From: Pseudomonas sp. ICMP22404 | GTDB lineage: Bacteria > Pseudomonadota > Gammaproteobacteria > Pseudomonadales > Pseudomonadaceae | NCBI RefSeq assembly: GCF_006227205.1 | Contig: NZ_VCNG01000010.1 | Span: forward strand, 186,001-250,000 | Length of the DNA stretch: 64,000 bases | Direction of reading: 5' to 3' | In this document: positions 17,269 through 26,492 of the stretch, piece by piece | How positions within the stretch are numbered: position 1 is the stretch's first letter | Layout of the letters: every line of letters starts with the position of its first letter | Translations under genes and position numbers: made by a program | Notes under the pieces: model-generated | Database searches by the model: none | What the model saw: only the letters and a program-made list of their open reading frames with translations | What the model was told of the DNA's origin: nothing

Positions 17269-17655
17269 TCAGGCTTTGCCCGGATGGAACTTGTCTTGAT
17301 GGGCGTGTCCTGCATGCGACTTGTCTTTCTCCGACCTGTCGTCTTTCGGGCCGTCGATATCGAACAGCTTGTCGAAATTGGATATCGCGAGAATCTTGCG
17401 CACGTCCGCGCCGCAGTTGGTGACATTCACGTCGGCGTCTTCGCCACCGGCATGATCACGGAGCAAGAGCAGCATGCCCAGCGCAGAGCTGTCGAGGTAG
17501 GTGGTGTCCTTCAGGTCCACGACGTAGGTTTCAGGCTTGCGGTTGAGCTTTTCGTAGGACTCGCGAAATTCCTGATGCCGTCCGAAATCGAATCGACCCT
17601 TGATCGAAATCGTCAGCTTCTTCCCATCATCGGATACTTCGGTAACGACTGACAT
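17269..17655 (-). CDS. hsbA: HsbA: anti-sigma factor antagonist (STAS domain)
   Basis: A 128-residue STAS-domain protein from the ATG at 17655 (MSVVTEVSDDGKK). The phosphorylatable serine lies in YLDSSALGM, at S56 or S57. HsbR sets its phosphorylation state. In P. aeruginosa unphosphorylated HsbA binds FlgM and favours FliA activity, while phosphorylated HsbA promotes biofilm through HsbD. The C-terminal 25 residues are charged and His-rich (DKSHAGHAHQDKFHPGKA), beyond the usual STAS fold. The 102-base gap before it shows no clear sigma54 or sigma28 site. Confidence 0.93.
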   Translation of the reverse strand: MSVVTEVSDDGKKLTISIKGRFDFGRHQEFRESYEKLNRKPETYVVDLKDTTYLDSSALGMLLLLRDHAGGEDADVNVTNCGADVRKILAISNFDKLFDIDGPKDDRSEKDKSHAGHAHQDKFHPGKA

Positions 17656-17757
17656 AGTTGGCTTCCCTGTCATGGACATACGTGTACAAGGTTTAGCATC
17701 TGGTAAAGGACTGAGCAAGGTTTTGGCTCATCCAACCGACAAAATCCCGACTTCACC

Positions 17758-18207
17758 TCAGAACGAATCCTGGCGTGGCAGGCGCTGGGATAATTCATCC
17801 AGCAGTTTTTGCTCGCGCTTATCCTCCAGTTGCCTCGCCTCATCGATATAGCGCTGCACCAGTTTACGCAGTCCCTCTACCCGGGCAAAGGCTTCTTGCC
17901 AGCTCTGACGCGCCTTCTCCAGATTGTTCTGGTGCCAGACCAGGCTCTGGCGCTGCTGGTCGATGGCGGTACCCAACTGCGCAAGGAAGCCCTGGTAACC
18001 CAACAGCCACTGGCCGGAAACGCCATGGCTGCCGCGAGCGATCCATTGTTCCTGGTATTCGAGGCGGAAATTCTCGAGGTCCGCCAGCTTGCTTTCAGCG
18101 ACGGCCACCTGCCCCTGGAAATAGGCCAGGCGCTGGACAGCGGTTTTTTCGGCCTTTTCGGCCATGTCCACCACCGGCGCCAGGCGTGCCGCACGACTCG
18201 TGGCCAC
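17758..18207 (-). CDS. fliJ: Flagellar export chaperone/stalk protein FliJ
   Basis: A 149-residue, almost entirely helical protein rich in Gln, Glu, Lys and Arg, as expected of the FliJ coiled coil that inserts into the FliI hexamer. It begins MATSRAARLAPVVDMAEKAEK, starts 6 bases after fliI and ends the fliE-to-fliJ run. The product is recognised mainly by length, composition and position. Confidence 0.93.
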   Translation of the reverse strand: MATSRAARLAPVVDMAEKAEKTAVQRLAYFQGQVAVAESKLADLENFRLEYQEQWIARGSHGVSGQWLLGYQGFLAQLGTAIDQQRQSLVWHQNNLEKARQSWQEAFARVEGLRKLVQRYIDEARQLEDKREQKLLDELSQRLPRQDSF

Positions 18208-18213
18208 GGCCGA

Positions 18214-19572
18214 TTACCCGCCGGCGACCGGGGCGAAGATGGTTTGCAGGTGCGCTTCGCTGGCGCCCATGCCGATATTGTCGTTCAGGCTCTGGCGCAG
18301 GTAGACGGCCATCGCCGGATAGAGATTGATCGCGGTATCGGTTTCACGGTCGCCGCCAGGAACATAGGCGCCGACGCTGATCAGATCGCGGCTTTGCTGG
18401 TAGCGCGACCAGTATTGCTTGAACTGCTGGGCACGCTTCATGTGCTCGGCACTGATGACCGATGGCATGACCCGGCTGATGGACGCTTCGATGTCGATGG
18501 CCGGGTAATGACCTTCTTCGGCCAGCCGCCGCGATAGCACGATATGGCCATCGAGCACGCCCCGCGCCGAGTCGGCGATGGGGTCTTGCTGATCGTCGCC
18601 TTCGGACAGCACGGTGTAGAACGCCGTGATCGATCCGCCGCCCTTCTCGGCGTTGCCGGCGCGCTCCACCAGCTTCGGCAGCTTGGCAAACACGGAAGGC
18701 GGATAGCCCTTGGTCGCAGGCGGCTCACCGATGGCCAGGGCGATCTCCCGCTGGGCCTGGGCAAAACGGGTCAGAGAGTCCATCAACAACAGGACATTCT
18801 TGCCCTTGTCGCGGAAATACTCAGCGATGCGGGTGCAGTACATGGCGGCCCGCAAGCGCATCAATGGCGCATCATCCGCCGGCGATGCCACCACGACGGA
18901 ACGCTTGAGGCCTTCTTCACCGAGGATGTGCTCGATGAACTCCTTCACCTCGCGACCCCGTTCGCCAATCAGCCCCACCACGATGATGTCGGCTTCGGTG
19001 AAGCGGGTCATCATGCCCAACAACACACTCTTACCCACACCAGTACCGGCGAACAGGCCCAGGCGCTGGCCGCGTCCGACCGTCAACAAACCGTTGATGC
19101 AGCGAATGCCCACATCCAGCGGTACGCTGATGGGGTCGCGCTTGAGGGGGTTGATGGTCGGGCCATCCATCGGCACCCAGTCTTCGGCCTTCATCCCGCC
19201 CTTGCCATCCAGGGCCCGCCCGGCCCCGTCCAGCACCCGCCCGAGCATGCTCATGCCCATGGGCAAGCGACCGGTATCGGCCAGTGGGACCACCCGTGCG
19301 CCAGGGGCGATGCCAGCCACACTGCCCACCGGCATCAGGAATACCTTGCTACCGGAGAAGCCCATGACCTCGGCCTCGACCTGCACCGGGTGGTAACTGT
19401 CATCGTTGATCACCAGGCAGCGACTGCCCATGGCGGCGCGCAGGCCCTCGGCTTCGAGGGTCAGGCCGACCATGCGCAACAGGCGCCCTTCGAGAATCGG
19501 CTGGCCGGCCAGCTCGGTGGCCTCGGCGTAGCTGCCCAGGCGCTTGCCGAAGCTGGTCCGTTCAAGACGCAT
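18214..19572 (-). CDS. fliI: Flagellar export ATPase FliI
   Basis: A 452-residue ATPase that energises flagellar export. It resembles the F1-beta subunit: Walker A GLFAGTGVGKSVLLGM near residue 160, Walker B NVLLLMDSLTRFA, and the RVMPSVIS region. I chose MRLERTSFGKRL at 19572, which matches known Pseudomonas FliI. A start at 19596 would add eight residues inside fliH. With the chosen start it overlaps fliH by 11 bases. Confidence 0.97.
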   Translation of the reverse strand: MRLERTSFGKRLGSYAEATELAGQPILEGRLLRMVGLTLEAEGLRAAMGSRCLVINDDSYHPVQVEAEVMGFSGSKVFLMPVGSVAGIAPGARVVPLADTGRLPMGMSMLGRVLDGAGRALDGKGGMKAEDWVPMDGPTINPLKRDPISVPLDVGIRCINGLLTVGRGQRLGLFAGTGVGKSVLLGMMTRFTEADIIVVGLIGERGREVKEFIEHILGEEGLKRSVVVASPADDAPLMRLRAAMYCTRIAEYFRDKGKNVLLLMDSLTRFAQAQREIALAIGEPPATKGYPPSVFAKLPKLVERAGNAEKGGGSITAFYTVLSEGDDQQDPIADSARGVLDGHIVLSRRLAEEGHYPAIDIEASISRVMPSVISAEHMKRAQQFKQYWSRYQQSRDLISVGAYVPGGDRETDTAINLYPAMAVYLRQSLNDNIGMGASEAHLQTIFAPVAGG

Positions 19573-20392
19573 CGCGGCCGTCCGGCTCAGCAGCAATCAA
19601 CTCGGCACCATCCGGGTCGATGGGCGAAACGGCTGGGGGTTCGTCCGGCAACTCCAGGCTCATATCGGCAACGGCCGGGTGCAGGGCCTGCTCATGCAGT
19701 TGGTCGAACAGCTTGGCCATGATCTGGCTGATGCGGGTTTCGACGGTCGCATCGATGCGGCTGTGCTCGGTTTCCACACGGCAACCGCCCGGCAACAAGG
19801 CTTCGTCTTCGACGATGCGCCAGGTTTCCTCATGGCGCTCGCGCAGGGCTTTGACCAGCTCGAAATCCTGGGGATTGATGTACAGCCGCACATTGCCCAC
19901 GCCCAACGGCAAGAGCTTGAGGGCCTCACGCATGACGTGTTCGATCTGGCTCGAATCGATGGCCAGCTCACGCTGGATGACCTGCCTGGCGATGTGTTGC
20001 ACCAGCCCCACCAGGGATTTTTCAATCTGGGTGTCCTGTTCGGCGATGGGATCGAACAGGTTGAGCATCAGCGATTCCAATGCTCGCAACTTGGCCGTCA
20101 AGGCCACGTCAGCTTCCTGACGGACCTTGAGCATGGTGCTATGGAAGCCTTCCTTTTCGCCGATGGCAAAGCCTTCGTTGTAGGCCTCCTGGCGAATACC
20201 TTCGACTTCCTCGAGGGTCAGTGGCTGGACTTCCTCCAGCGGCACCTCTTCCATCTCCGGCAGTTCTTCCACGGGCTCCGGCTCAGGCTCGGGCACGTGG
20301 GGATCGAAACTGGGCAGCGACCAGACGTCGAAGCCACCGACATCCCGGGCGCGGATCAGGTCGCTGGGTGAATCATCACTCTTGGCAGACAT
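19562..20392 (-). CDS. fliH: Flagellar export regulator FliH
   Basis: A 276-residue protein that binds FliI and docks it to the C ring. The N-terminus has an acidic Pro/Glu-rich stretch (PEPEPEPVEELPEMEE, about 33-50). A helical stalk follows (VEGIRQEAYNEGFAIGEKEGF), and a C-terminal domain ends near residue 235. It lies 7 bases after fliG and overlaps fliI. Confidence 0.96.
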   Translation of the reverse strand: MSAKSDDSPSDLIRARDVGGFDVWSLPSFDPHVPEPEPEPVEELPEMEEVPLEEVQPLTLEEVEGIRQEAYNEGFAIGEKEGFHSTMLKVRQEADVALTAKLRALESLMLNLFDPIAEQDTQIEKSLVGLVQHIARQVIQRELAIDSSQIEHVMREALKLLPLGVGNVRLYINPQDFELVKALRERHEETWRIVEDEALLPGGCRVETEHSRIDATVETRISQIMAKLFDQLHEQALHPAVADMSLELPDEPPAVSPIDPDGAELIAAEPDGRDAS

Positions 20393-20399
20393 AACGACC

Positions 20400-21419
20400 T
20401 TAGATCATCTCTTCGCCGCCCTTGCCACCGAGCACGATCTCTCCGGCTTCGGCCATGCGGCGGGCGATGGTGAGGATTTCCTTCTGCGCGGTTTCCACGT
20501 CGCTGACGCGCACCGGGCCCTTGGCCTCGAGGTCGTCGCGCAACAGTTCGGCCGCCCGTTTGGACATGTTCTTGAAGATCTTCTCCTTGACGCCTTCGTC
20601 CGATCCCTTGAGTGCCAGGACCAGTACGTCGGAGGACACTTCGCGCAACAGCGCCTGGATGCCACGGTCGTCGACATCGGCCAGGTTGTTGAACACGAAC
20701 ATGAGGTCTTCGATCTGACCGGACAGGTCTTCGTCGAACTCGCGGATCGAGTCCATCAATTGACCTTCGATCGAACTGTCGAGGAAGTTCATGATGTCCG
20801 CCGCGCGCTTGATGCCACCCAGGGTGGTACGCGAGGCGTTGGAGTTGCCCGAGAACTGCTTCTCGAGAATCTGGTTCAATTCTTTCAGGGCCGCCGGCTG
20901 CACGGTGTTGAGCGAAGACACCCGCAAGATGATGTCCAAGCGCACCTTGTGGTCGAAGTTGCCCAGCACTTCACCGGCCTGGTCCGGGTCGAGGTAAGCC
21001 ACCACGATTGCCTGGATCTGCGGGTGCTCGTAACGGATCACGTCGGCTACCGCCCGCGGCTCCATCCACTTGAGGCTGTCCAGGCCGCTGGTGTTGCCAC
21101 CCAACAGGATCCGGTCGATCAGGCCGTTGGCCTTGTCCTCGCCCAGGGCCTGGGTGAGCATCTTGCGCACGTAGTCGTCGGAACCCACGCCCAGGCTGGT
21201 CTGATCGCCAACGATGTCGACGAACTCGCTCATCACCTGTTCGACCTGTTCGCGGTGCACGTTCCCCATCTGGGCCATGGCCACGCCCACACGCTGGACC
21301 TCCTTGGGCCCCATGTGGCGCAGCACCTGGGCAGCGTCGGTCGAGCCCAGGGACAGCAGCAGAATCGCGGCTTTGTCGACCCGGGACAATTTGACAACAG
21401 CGGCTCGATTATCACTCAT
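20400..21419 (-). CDS. fliG: C-ring rotor protein FliG
   Basis: A 339-residue rotor protein that couples stator force to rotation. The N-domain binds FliF. The middle domain carries the EHPQ motif (RYEHPQIQAIVVAYL, about residues 127-141). The C-domain has the charged torque helix region (DLMFVFNNLADVDDRGIQALLREV, about residues 238-261). Its start overlaps the fliF stop by 8 bases. Confidence 0.98.
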   Translation of the reverse strand: MSDNRAAVVKLSRVDKAAILLLSLGSTDAAQVLRHMGPKEVQRVGVAMAQMGNVHREQVEQVMSEFVDIVGDQTSLGVGSDDYVRKMLTQALGEDKANGLIDRILLGGNTSGLDSLKWMEPRAVADVIRYEHPQIQAIVVAYLDPDQAGEVLGNFDHKVRLDIILRVSSLNTVQPAALKELNQILEKQFSGNSNASRTTLGGIKRAADIMNFLDSSIEGQLMDSIREFDEDLSGQIEDLMFVFNNLADVDDRGIQALLREVSSDVLVLALKGSDEGVKEKIFKNMSKRAAELLRDDLEAKGPVRVSDVETAQKEILTIARRMAEAGEIVLGGKGGEEMI

Positions 21420-23196
21420 CTGCGTTGATCCACTCTTTCACGACCTGGGCCACACGACCCGGGTCTTCTGCCACCAGACTCTTGATGGCGTTCAACTGAG
21501 CGTCATAGCCTTCGCTCGGGCTTGGCAGCAGAATGCTCTGCGGCCCGCCGAGGCTGACGCGATCGTTAGCCAATTCGCCATCCAGGCCGCCCATGCCTCC
21601 CAACTCAACATCGCCCAAGCCGGCCAACTGCCTGTTCTTGCCGCCATTGGTAATGTTGTTGAGCACCGGACGCAGCACGCCGAATACCAGCACCAGGATG
21701 AACACTACGCCCAATACCTGCTTGACCACATCCCAGAACCAGGGTTGCGAATAAAACGGAATATCGGCGATGACTTCACCACGCTCCGAGGAGAACGGCA
21801 CGTTGATCACACTGACGCTGTCGCCACGGCTGGCGTCGAAACCGACGGCGTCCTGGACCAGGCGAGTGAAGCGCGCCAATTCGTCGGCGCTCCATGGCGC
21901 ACGACTGGTTTCGCCGTTGGCCGGGTTGACCTTGACCTGGTCGTCCACCACCACCGCAACCGACAGGCGTGTCAAACGGCCCTGCTGTTGCTTGGTGTGG
22001 CTGATGGAGCGGTCGAGCTCGAAGTTCTTGGTCGATTGTTGACGCTTGTCGGCCGGGTACGGCGCCAGCATCGGTTGGCCGGTGGCCGGGTCCATGATCT
22101 GCTGGCCGTTGGCGTCCACCAGCGGCTGGCCTGGCTGTATCATGCCGGCGGCAGCAGTGGAACCACCGGTGGTTTGCGGCGCGCTGGCCGGCGACGGCGG
22201 CTGGTTGCTCAGGGCGCCGGGCACGCCTTGCGGGCCGTTGCTGGCGGTGCGCTGCTCGTTCACCGACTGCTCGCTGCGCAACGCCGGTTGATCGGGGTTG
22301 AACTGCTCGGACGTCGACTCGACCGCGCTGAAATCCACGTCTGCCGAAACTTCAGCCTTGTAGCGGTCGTTACCCAGGATCGGTTGCAGGATGTTGTGCA
22401 CCCGTTGGGTCAGCATGCCTTCCATGCGACGGCTGTAATCGAACTGCTTGCCGGCCATCGTCAGTTCGGAGTTTTCCGCCTGGTCAGACAGCAAGGTGCC
22501 CTTCTGGTCGACCACGGTGATCTGGGACTTGCTCAACTCGGGAACGCTGGTCGCCACCAGATTGACGATGGCGAGGACCTGGCCTGGCTCCAGGGAGCGG
22601 CCTGGGTACAGTTCAACCAGGACCGACGCGCTTGGCTTGCGCTCGTCGCGCACGAACACCGAGCTTTTCGGAATCGCCAGGTGCACACGGGCGCCCTTGA
22701 CGTTGTTCAGGCTGGAGATCGTACGTGCCAGCTCGCCTTCCAGGCCGCGACGATAACGGGTCGCTTCCATGAACTGGCTGGTGCCCAGGCCCTGGTCCTT
22801 GTCGAGGATTTCGAAACCGATGTTGCCATCGGTCGGCGTCACGCCGGCGGCGGCCAACTTCAGGCGCGCACGCGACACGTCGTCGGCCTTGACCAGCAAC
22901 GCGCCGGAGTTCGGCTCGACGGTATAGGGAATGTCGGCGGAAGCCAGGGTTTCCATGACTTGCTTGGCGTCCATGCCCGCCAGGCTGCCGTACAGGGGAC
23001 GGTAGTCTGGCTGCTGGGACCACAGCACCACGGCGAAACCAATCGCCACGCTGGCAGCCAGGCCGACCAACAGGCCCACCTGACGCAACATGGTCATCTC
23101 GGAGAGGTTTTCCAGGAAAGACAGCCCGAACAGCGGCGGTTTGCCGTCTGGTGGGGTGGCCTTGGCTGGAACGTTATCTACGGCTGCTTCTGCCAT
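21412..23196 (-). CDS. fliF: MS-ring protein FliF
   Basis: A 594-residue inner-membrane ring protein, the base on which the flagellum is built. One membrane helix lies near residues 38-60 (QVGLLVGLAASVAIGFAVVLW) and a second near 465-485 (VVKQVLGVVFILVLVFGVL). Periplasmic ring-building motifs fill the space between, with a low-complexity Pro/Ser/Thr stretch at about 325-350. The C-terminal tail (QVVKEWINADE) binds FliG. It starts 15 bases after fliE. Confidence 0.97.
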   Translation of the reverse strand: MAEAAVDNVPAKATPPDGKPPLFGLSFLENLSEMTMLRQVGLLVGLAASVAIGFAVVLWSQQPDYRPLYGSLAGMDAKQVMETLASADIPYTVEPNSGALLVKADDVSRARLKLAAAGVTPTDGNIGFEILDKDQGLGTSQFMEATRYRRGLEGELARTISSLNNVKGARVHLAIPKSSVFVRDERKPSASVLVELYPGRSLEPGQVLAIVNLVATSVPELSKSQITVVDQKGTLLSDQAENSELTMAGKQFDYSRRMEGMLTQRVHNILQPILGNDRYKAEVSADVDFSAVESTSEQFNPDQPALRSEQSVNEQRTASNGPQGVPGALSNQPPSPASAPQTTGGSTAAAGMIQPGQPLVDANGQQIMDPATGQPMLAPYPADKRQQSTKNFELDRSISHTKQQQGRLTRLSVAVVVDDQVKVNPANGETSRAPWSADELARFTRLVQDAVGFDASRGDSVSVINVPFSSERGEVIADIPFYSQPWFWDVVKQVLGVVFILVLVFGVLRPVLNNITNGGKNRQLAGLGDVELGGMGGLDGELANDRVSLGGPQSILLPSPSEGYDAQLNAIKSLVAEDPGRVAQVVKEWINADE

Positions 23197-23211
23197 GACT
23201 CAATAGTTTCC

Positions 23212-23538
23212 TTAGACCGGCATCTGCATGATGTCTTGGTAGGCCTGGACCAGTTTGTTGCGAACCTGGGTCAGCGCCTGGAACGAGACAGTGGCTTTCT
23301 GCGAAGAGATCATTACGTCGGTCAGGTCGACGCCACTTTTGCCAATTTCAAAAGCACTGGCTAATTGGTTCGACGCCTGCTGGGTATCGTTCACTTTATT
23401 GACGGCCTGACCAAGCATGTCGGAAAAACTGCTGCCGCCCACCTGGGGGACCGCGACCGATTTAGGCTGCGACATCGCGTCCATCTGCATGGCCCGCATA
23501 TCCAGCATCAACCGATTAAATTCAATACCTTGGCTCAT
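23212..23538 (-). CDS. fliE: Hook-basal body complex protein FliE
   Basis: A 108-residue rod adaptor that joins the MS ring to the rod. The C-terminal half is typical (VDLTDVMISSQKATVSFQALTQVRNKLVQAY split over about residues 70-100). It heads the fliE-F-G-H-I-J operon. A sigma54 promoter with the correct spacing lies about 62 bases upstream. Confidence 0.97.
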   Translation of the reverse strand: MSQGIEFNRLMLDMRAMQMDAMSQPKSVAVPQVGGSSFSDMLGQAVNKVNDTQQASNQLASAFEIGKSGVDLTDVMISSQKATVSFQALTQVRNKLVQAYQDIMQMPV

Positions 23539-23599
23539 GGTCTACTCTCTCTGGCGGCCCGCGTTTTTTTGACGCTGACTCGATGGGTACATAGGTGTT

Positions 23600-23616
23600 A
23601 GCAACAAGGGTGCCAG
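23600..23616 (-). promoter_or_regulatory. Sigma54 promoter of the fliE operon
   Basis: The minus strand reads CTGGCACCCTTGTTGCT: TGGCAC and TTGCT with GG-N10-GC spacing. It is about 62 bases before fliE. In P. aeruginosa this operon is FleQ/RpoN class II. Confidence 0.85.
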
Positions 23617-23636
23617 CTCCATGGCGACATGAAACA

Positions 23637-23656
23637 AATGCTCCCACAGGAGCATT
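23637..23656 (-). terminator. Hairpin after fleR, possible terminator
   Basis: A perfect 8-bp stem (AATGCTCC / GGAGCATT) with a CACA loop lies 16 bases past the fleR stop. The U-tract is poor (TGTTTC), so termination may be weak. It also resembles a fragment of the GCTCCCACAGG REP family. Confidence 0.45.
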
Positions 23657-23671
23657 CCTGATTTACACAAC

Positions 23672-25051
23672 TCAACTGGCGAACAGATACGCCTCGACAT
23701 CCATCCCCGCGTCACGCATCTGCGCCAGTTTGTAGCGCAGGGTGCGTGGACTGATCCCCAGCCGCTCGGCCGCCTCCTTGCGACGGCCGCGTTCGGCGCG
23801 CAGGGTATCGATGATCATCTGGAATTCGCGCCGACGCAGGTCGTCTTCCAGCGCTCCAGCCGACTCGCTTTCCACCTCCACCCTCAGCGGGACTGGTGCC
23901 AGCGTCGGCAATGGCGCGCACGCCACGGGCCCTGCGAGACAGAAATCCTCCGGCTGAATCAAACCACCCTGTTGCAGGATCAACGCACGCTGAATGGCGT
24001 TGTCCAACTCCCGCACGTTTCCGGGCCAGGGATAGGCAATCAGACAGGCTTGTGCCTGGGGCGAAAGTCTTGCCGCCGCATGCTTCATTTTATTGACGTG
24101 CCGGGCCAGCAGACGCTCGGCCAGCGGCAGGATATCGGCAGTGCGCTCGCGTAATGGACGCCAGGCGAGGGGGAATACCGACAGACGGTAGTAAAGGTCC
24201 TCCCGAAAACGTCCTGCCGCCACCTCACCGGCCAGATCCCGGTTGGTGGTCGCCACCACGCGAATATCCAGGCTGATGGGCTTACGTCCCCCGACCCGTT
24301 CCACTTCCCGCTCCTGCAACACCCTCAGCAGCTTGGCTTGCAGACCCAGAGGCATTTCGGAAATCTCATCGAGCAGAATGGTGCCGCCGTCGGCCTGCTC
24401 GAACTTGCCGGCCTGGGCCGCAATGGCGCCGGTAAACGAGCCTTTTTCGTGACCGAACAGCGTCGCCTCGAGCATGTTGTCGGGAATCGCCGCACAGTTG
24501 ATTGCAATGAACGGTTGGTTGGCGCGACGGGATTGCTGGTGGATGTAGCGCGCCAGCACTTCCTTGCCGGTACCTGACTCACCGGAAATCAACACCGTGG
24601 AATCGCTGCGTGCCACCCGCGCGGCCAATTCGAGCAACTGTGCGCTAGCCGGTTCGAGCGCCACCGGCCCCTCCCCCTCGACCGCAGGAACGCCCAGCGC
24701 ATGACGGGCCACCAGATCAAGCAACGCCTTGGGCTCGAACGGTTTGACCAGGTAGTCCGCAGCGCCCTGGCGCATGGCATCCACCGCTCGCTCGACCGCC
24801 CCGTGGGCCGTCATCAGCAAGACCGGCAACTGAGGTTGACGCGCACGCAACAGTCCAAGCAGTTGATGGCCGTCCATGCCCGGCATATTCACATCGCTGA
24901 CCACCAGGCTGAAGGTTTCCCGGCCCACGGCCAGCAACGCATCCTCCGCCGAGCCGACCGCAGCGTAATCGTGCCCGGCCAGCACCAGCGTGTCGGCCAA
25001 CGCTTCGCGCAGGGCGCGGTCATCCTCAACCAGCAACACCTTGATCGCCAT
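23672..25051 (-). CDS. fleR: Flagellar sigma54-dependent response regulator FleR
   Basis: A 459-residue NtrC-family activator of class III flagellar genes (hook, rod, rings). The receiver domain has D53 in VVSDVNMP. The AAA+ domain (about 140-370) has Walker A GESGTGKE and the sigma54 contact loop as GSFTGA rather than GAFTGA. The C-terminal Fis-type HTH is RRKEAAERLGISPRTLRYKL. I chose the ATG at 25051, 5 bases after the fleS stop with GGAG 8 bases upstream. Confidence 0.96.
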   Translation of the reverse strand: MAIKVLLVEDDRALREALADTLVLAGHDYAAVGSAEDALLAVGRETFSLVVSDVNMPGMDGHQLLGLLRARQPQLPVLLMTAHGAVERAVDAMRQGAADYLVKPFEPKALLDLVARHALGVPAVEGEGPVALEPASAQLLELAARVARSDSTVLISGESGTGKEVLARYIHQQSRRANQPFIAINCAAIPDNMLEATLFGHEKGSFTGAIAAQAGKFEQADGGTILLDEISEMPLGLQAKLLRVLQEREVERVGGRKPISLDIRVVATTNRDLAGEVAAGRFREDLYYRLSVFPLAWRPLRERTADILPLAERLLARHVNKMKHAAARLSPQAQACLIAYPWPGNVRELDNAIQRALILQQGGLIQPEDFCLAGPVACAPLPTLAPVPLRVEVESESAGALEDDLRRREFQMIIDTLRAERGRRKEAAERLGISPRTLRYKLAQMRDAGMDVEAYLFAS

Positions 25052-25056
25052 CGACT

Positions 25057-26271
25057 TCACTCCACCTCCGGCGCGCCGGAAAACAGCGGCAAGAGCACCA
25101 ACGCACAAGTGCCACGCCCCAGCCGCGAACGTAGTTGCAATTCTCCCTGATGGGCACGGGCCACAGCCTTGACCACGGTCAGGCCGAGACCGGTCCCGGT
25201 GGTCTTGGTCGTGAAGAACGGCTCGCCGAGACGCACCAGCACTGCCGGCTCGATACCGCCACCATTGTCGCTAACACACAAGCGCAAGCTGTTGTCGCGG
25301 CTGTACAGATGGACCTTCAACCGCACATCCTCGCCGCTGGCCTGGATGGCATTCTCGATAAGGTTCAATACCGCGCCCACCAAGGTGTCGCGGTTGCAGA
25401 GGATTTCCCCGGCATGGCTGTCGCACTGCCAGCGGATCGGCAGCCCCTGCACATGGGTCGATGCCGCGGCCTGCAGGGACTGCAAAAGAGCTTTCGGGGT
25501 GACGCGGTCAGTCAATGGCAGCTCGCCACGGGCGAACACCAGCATGTCCCGCACTTGATGCTCGAGTTCGTGCAGGCGCTCCTTCAGGCGTCCGGCGAAG
25601 CGCTGCTGGGTGTCCATCGGCAACTGCTGCTCGGTCAGATGACTGGCGTACAGCAGCGCGGCGGATAGCGGCGTGCGAATCTGGTGAGCCAGGGATGCCA
25701 CCATGCGCCCCAGGGAGGACAGGCGTTCGTGGCGAGCCAACTGGTCCTGCAAGTGACGGGTTTCAGTCAGGTCGTTGAGCAGCACCAACTGACCGGGTTC
25801 GGCATCCAGAGAACGCGTCGAAATGGACAGGCGCCTGCCGTCCTTGAGGGATACTTCGTGACCATCGTCCTCGCGGGGAGCAAAACAACGCGCGATGACG
25901 TGTCGCCACAGCTCACCTTCGAGCGGCAACCCAAGCAGCTCGCAGGCCGCCGGGTTGGCTTCGCGGACGAAACCATGGGCATCGATGACGATGACGCCGC
26001 CAGGCAACAGGTCGAGCAGGTTCTGCAGCCGGTTGGCCAGGCGCTCTTTTTCCGCCAGCTCCTGCATGCGCTGGGCGCTGACCACCGCCAATTCGCCCTT
26101 GAGTTCGGTGACCCGAGCTTCGAGCAGGCTGTAGGAATCGGTCAACTGGCTGGACATCTGGTTGAACAGCGAAAACGCCTGCTCAAGTCCAGCGCGGCTT
26201 GCCTGCTCGGCGGACGGCATGAGCCCCGACTCAGGGACAGGAGACATCTGGACGTGGGCGGCTTGGCTCAT
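25057..26271 (-). CDS. fleS: Flagellar sensor histidine kinase FleS
   Basis: A 404-residue cytoplasmic kinase, partner of FleR. There are no membrane helices. A coiled-coil region at about 40-85 leads into a PAS domain at about 85-175 (LLPGGVIVIDAHGFVREANPAA). A HisKA domain with phospho-acceptor H196 in SLAHQIRTPLSAA follows. The HATPase domain ends the protein (NLIENAIQAS; DNGGGIEP; GTGLGLTVVK). GAGAGAG lies 4 bases before the ATG. A near-consensus sigma54 site precedes it. Confidence 0.96.
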   Translation of the reverse strand: MSQAAHVQMSPVPESGLMPSAEQASRAGLEQAFSLFNQMSSQLTDSYSLLEARVTELKGELAVVSAQRMQELAEKERLANRLQNLLDLLPGGVIVIDAHGFVREANPAACELLGLPLEGELWRHVIARCFAPREDDGHEVSLKDGRRLSISTRSLDAEPGQLVLLNDLTETRHLQDQLARHERLSSLGRMVASLAHQIRTPLSAALLYASHLTEQQLPMDTQQRFAGRLKERLHELEHQVRDMLVFARGELPLTDRVTPKALLQSLQAAASTHVQGLPIRWQCDSHAGEILCNRDTLVGAVLNLIENAIQASGEDVRLKVHLYSRDNSLRLCVSDNGGGIEPAVLVRLGEPFFTTKTTGTGLGLTVVKAVARAHQGELQLRSRLGRGTCALVLLPLFSGAPEVE

Positions 26272-26324
26272 CGAACTCTCTCGCTTGGCTGACCGTCAGT
26301 TAAACGGCCTGTTGAGAGAGCTTT

Positions 26325-26341
26325 AGCAATAGCCGTGCCGG
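26325..26341 (-). promoter_or_regulatory. Sigma54 promoter of fleSR
   Basis: The minus strand reads CCGGCACGGCTATTGCT: GGCACGG and TTGCT are exact and the spacing is GG-N10-GC. It lies about 55 bases before fleS. This is the best sigma54 match in the window and agrees with fleSR being a FleQ/RpoN target. Confidence 0.88.
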
Positions 26342-26375
26342 AAGGTGGCAAACAGGAGCCGAGCTGTCGCGGGGA

Positions 26376-26468
26376 TTTTGTGGTGAGGGGATTTAGCGAA
26401 ACGTCGTAGCGGCCCCAAAAACAGGGCCGCTTTGCGCCCCGACGGAGATAAATCCCCTCGCCACAAAA
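26376..26468. repeat. REP pair between fleQ and fleS, with an internal terminator-like hairpin
   Basis: TTTTGTGGTGAGGGGATTTA (26376-26395) and its near-perfect inverted copy at 26449-26468 enclose an inner stem AGCGGCCC/GGGCCGCT at 26408-26431. This is the GTGGCGAGGGGAT family, different from the GTGGGAGCGAGCC one. It lies just downstream of the fleQ stop and may also end the fleQ transcript. Confidence 0.88.
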
Positions 26469-26492
26469 AATCAGGCGGTCATGATGCAGGCG

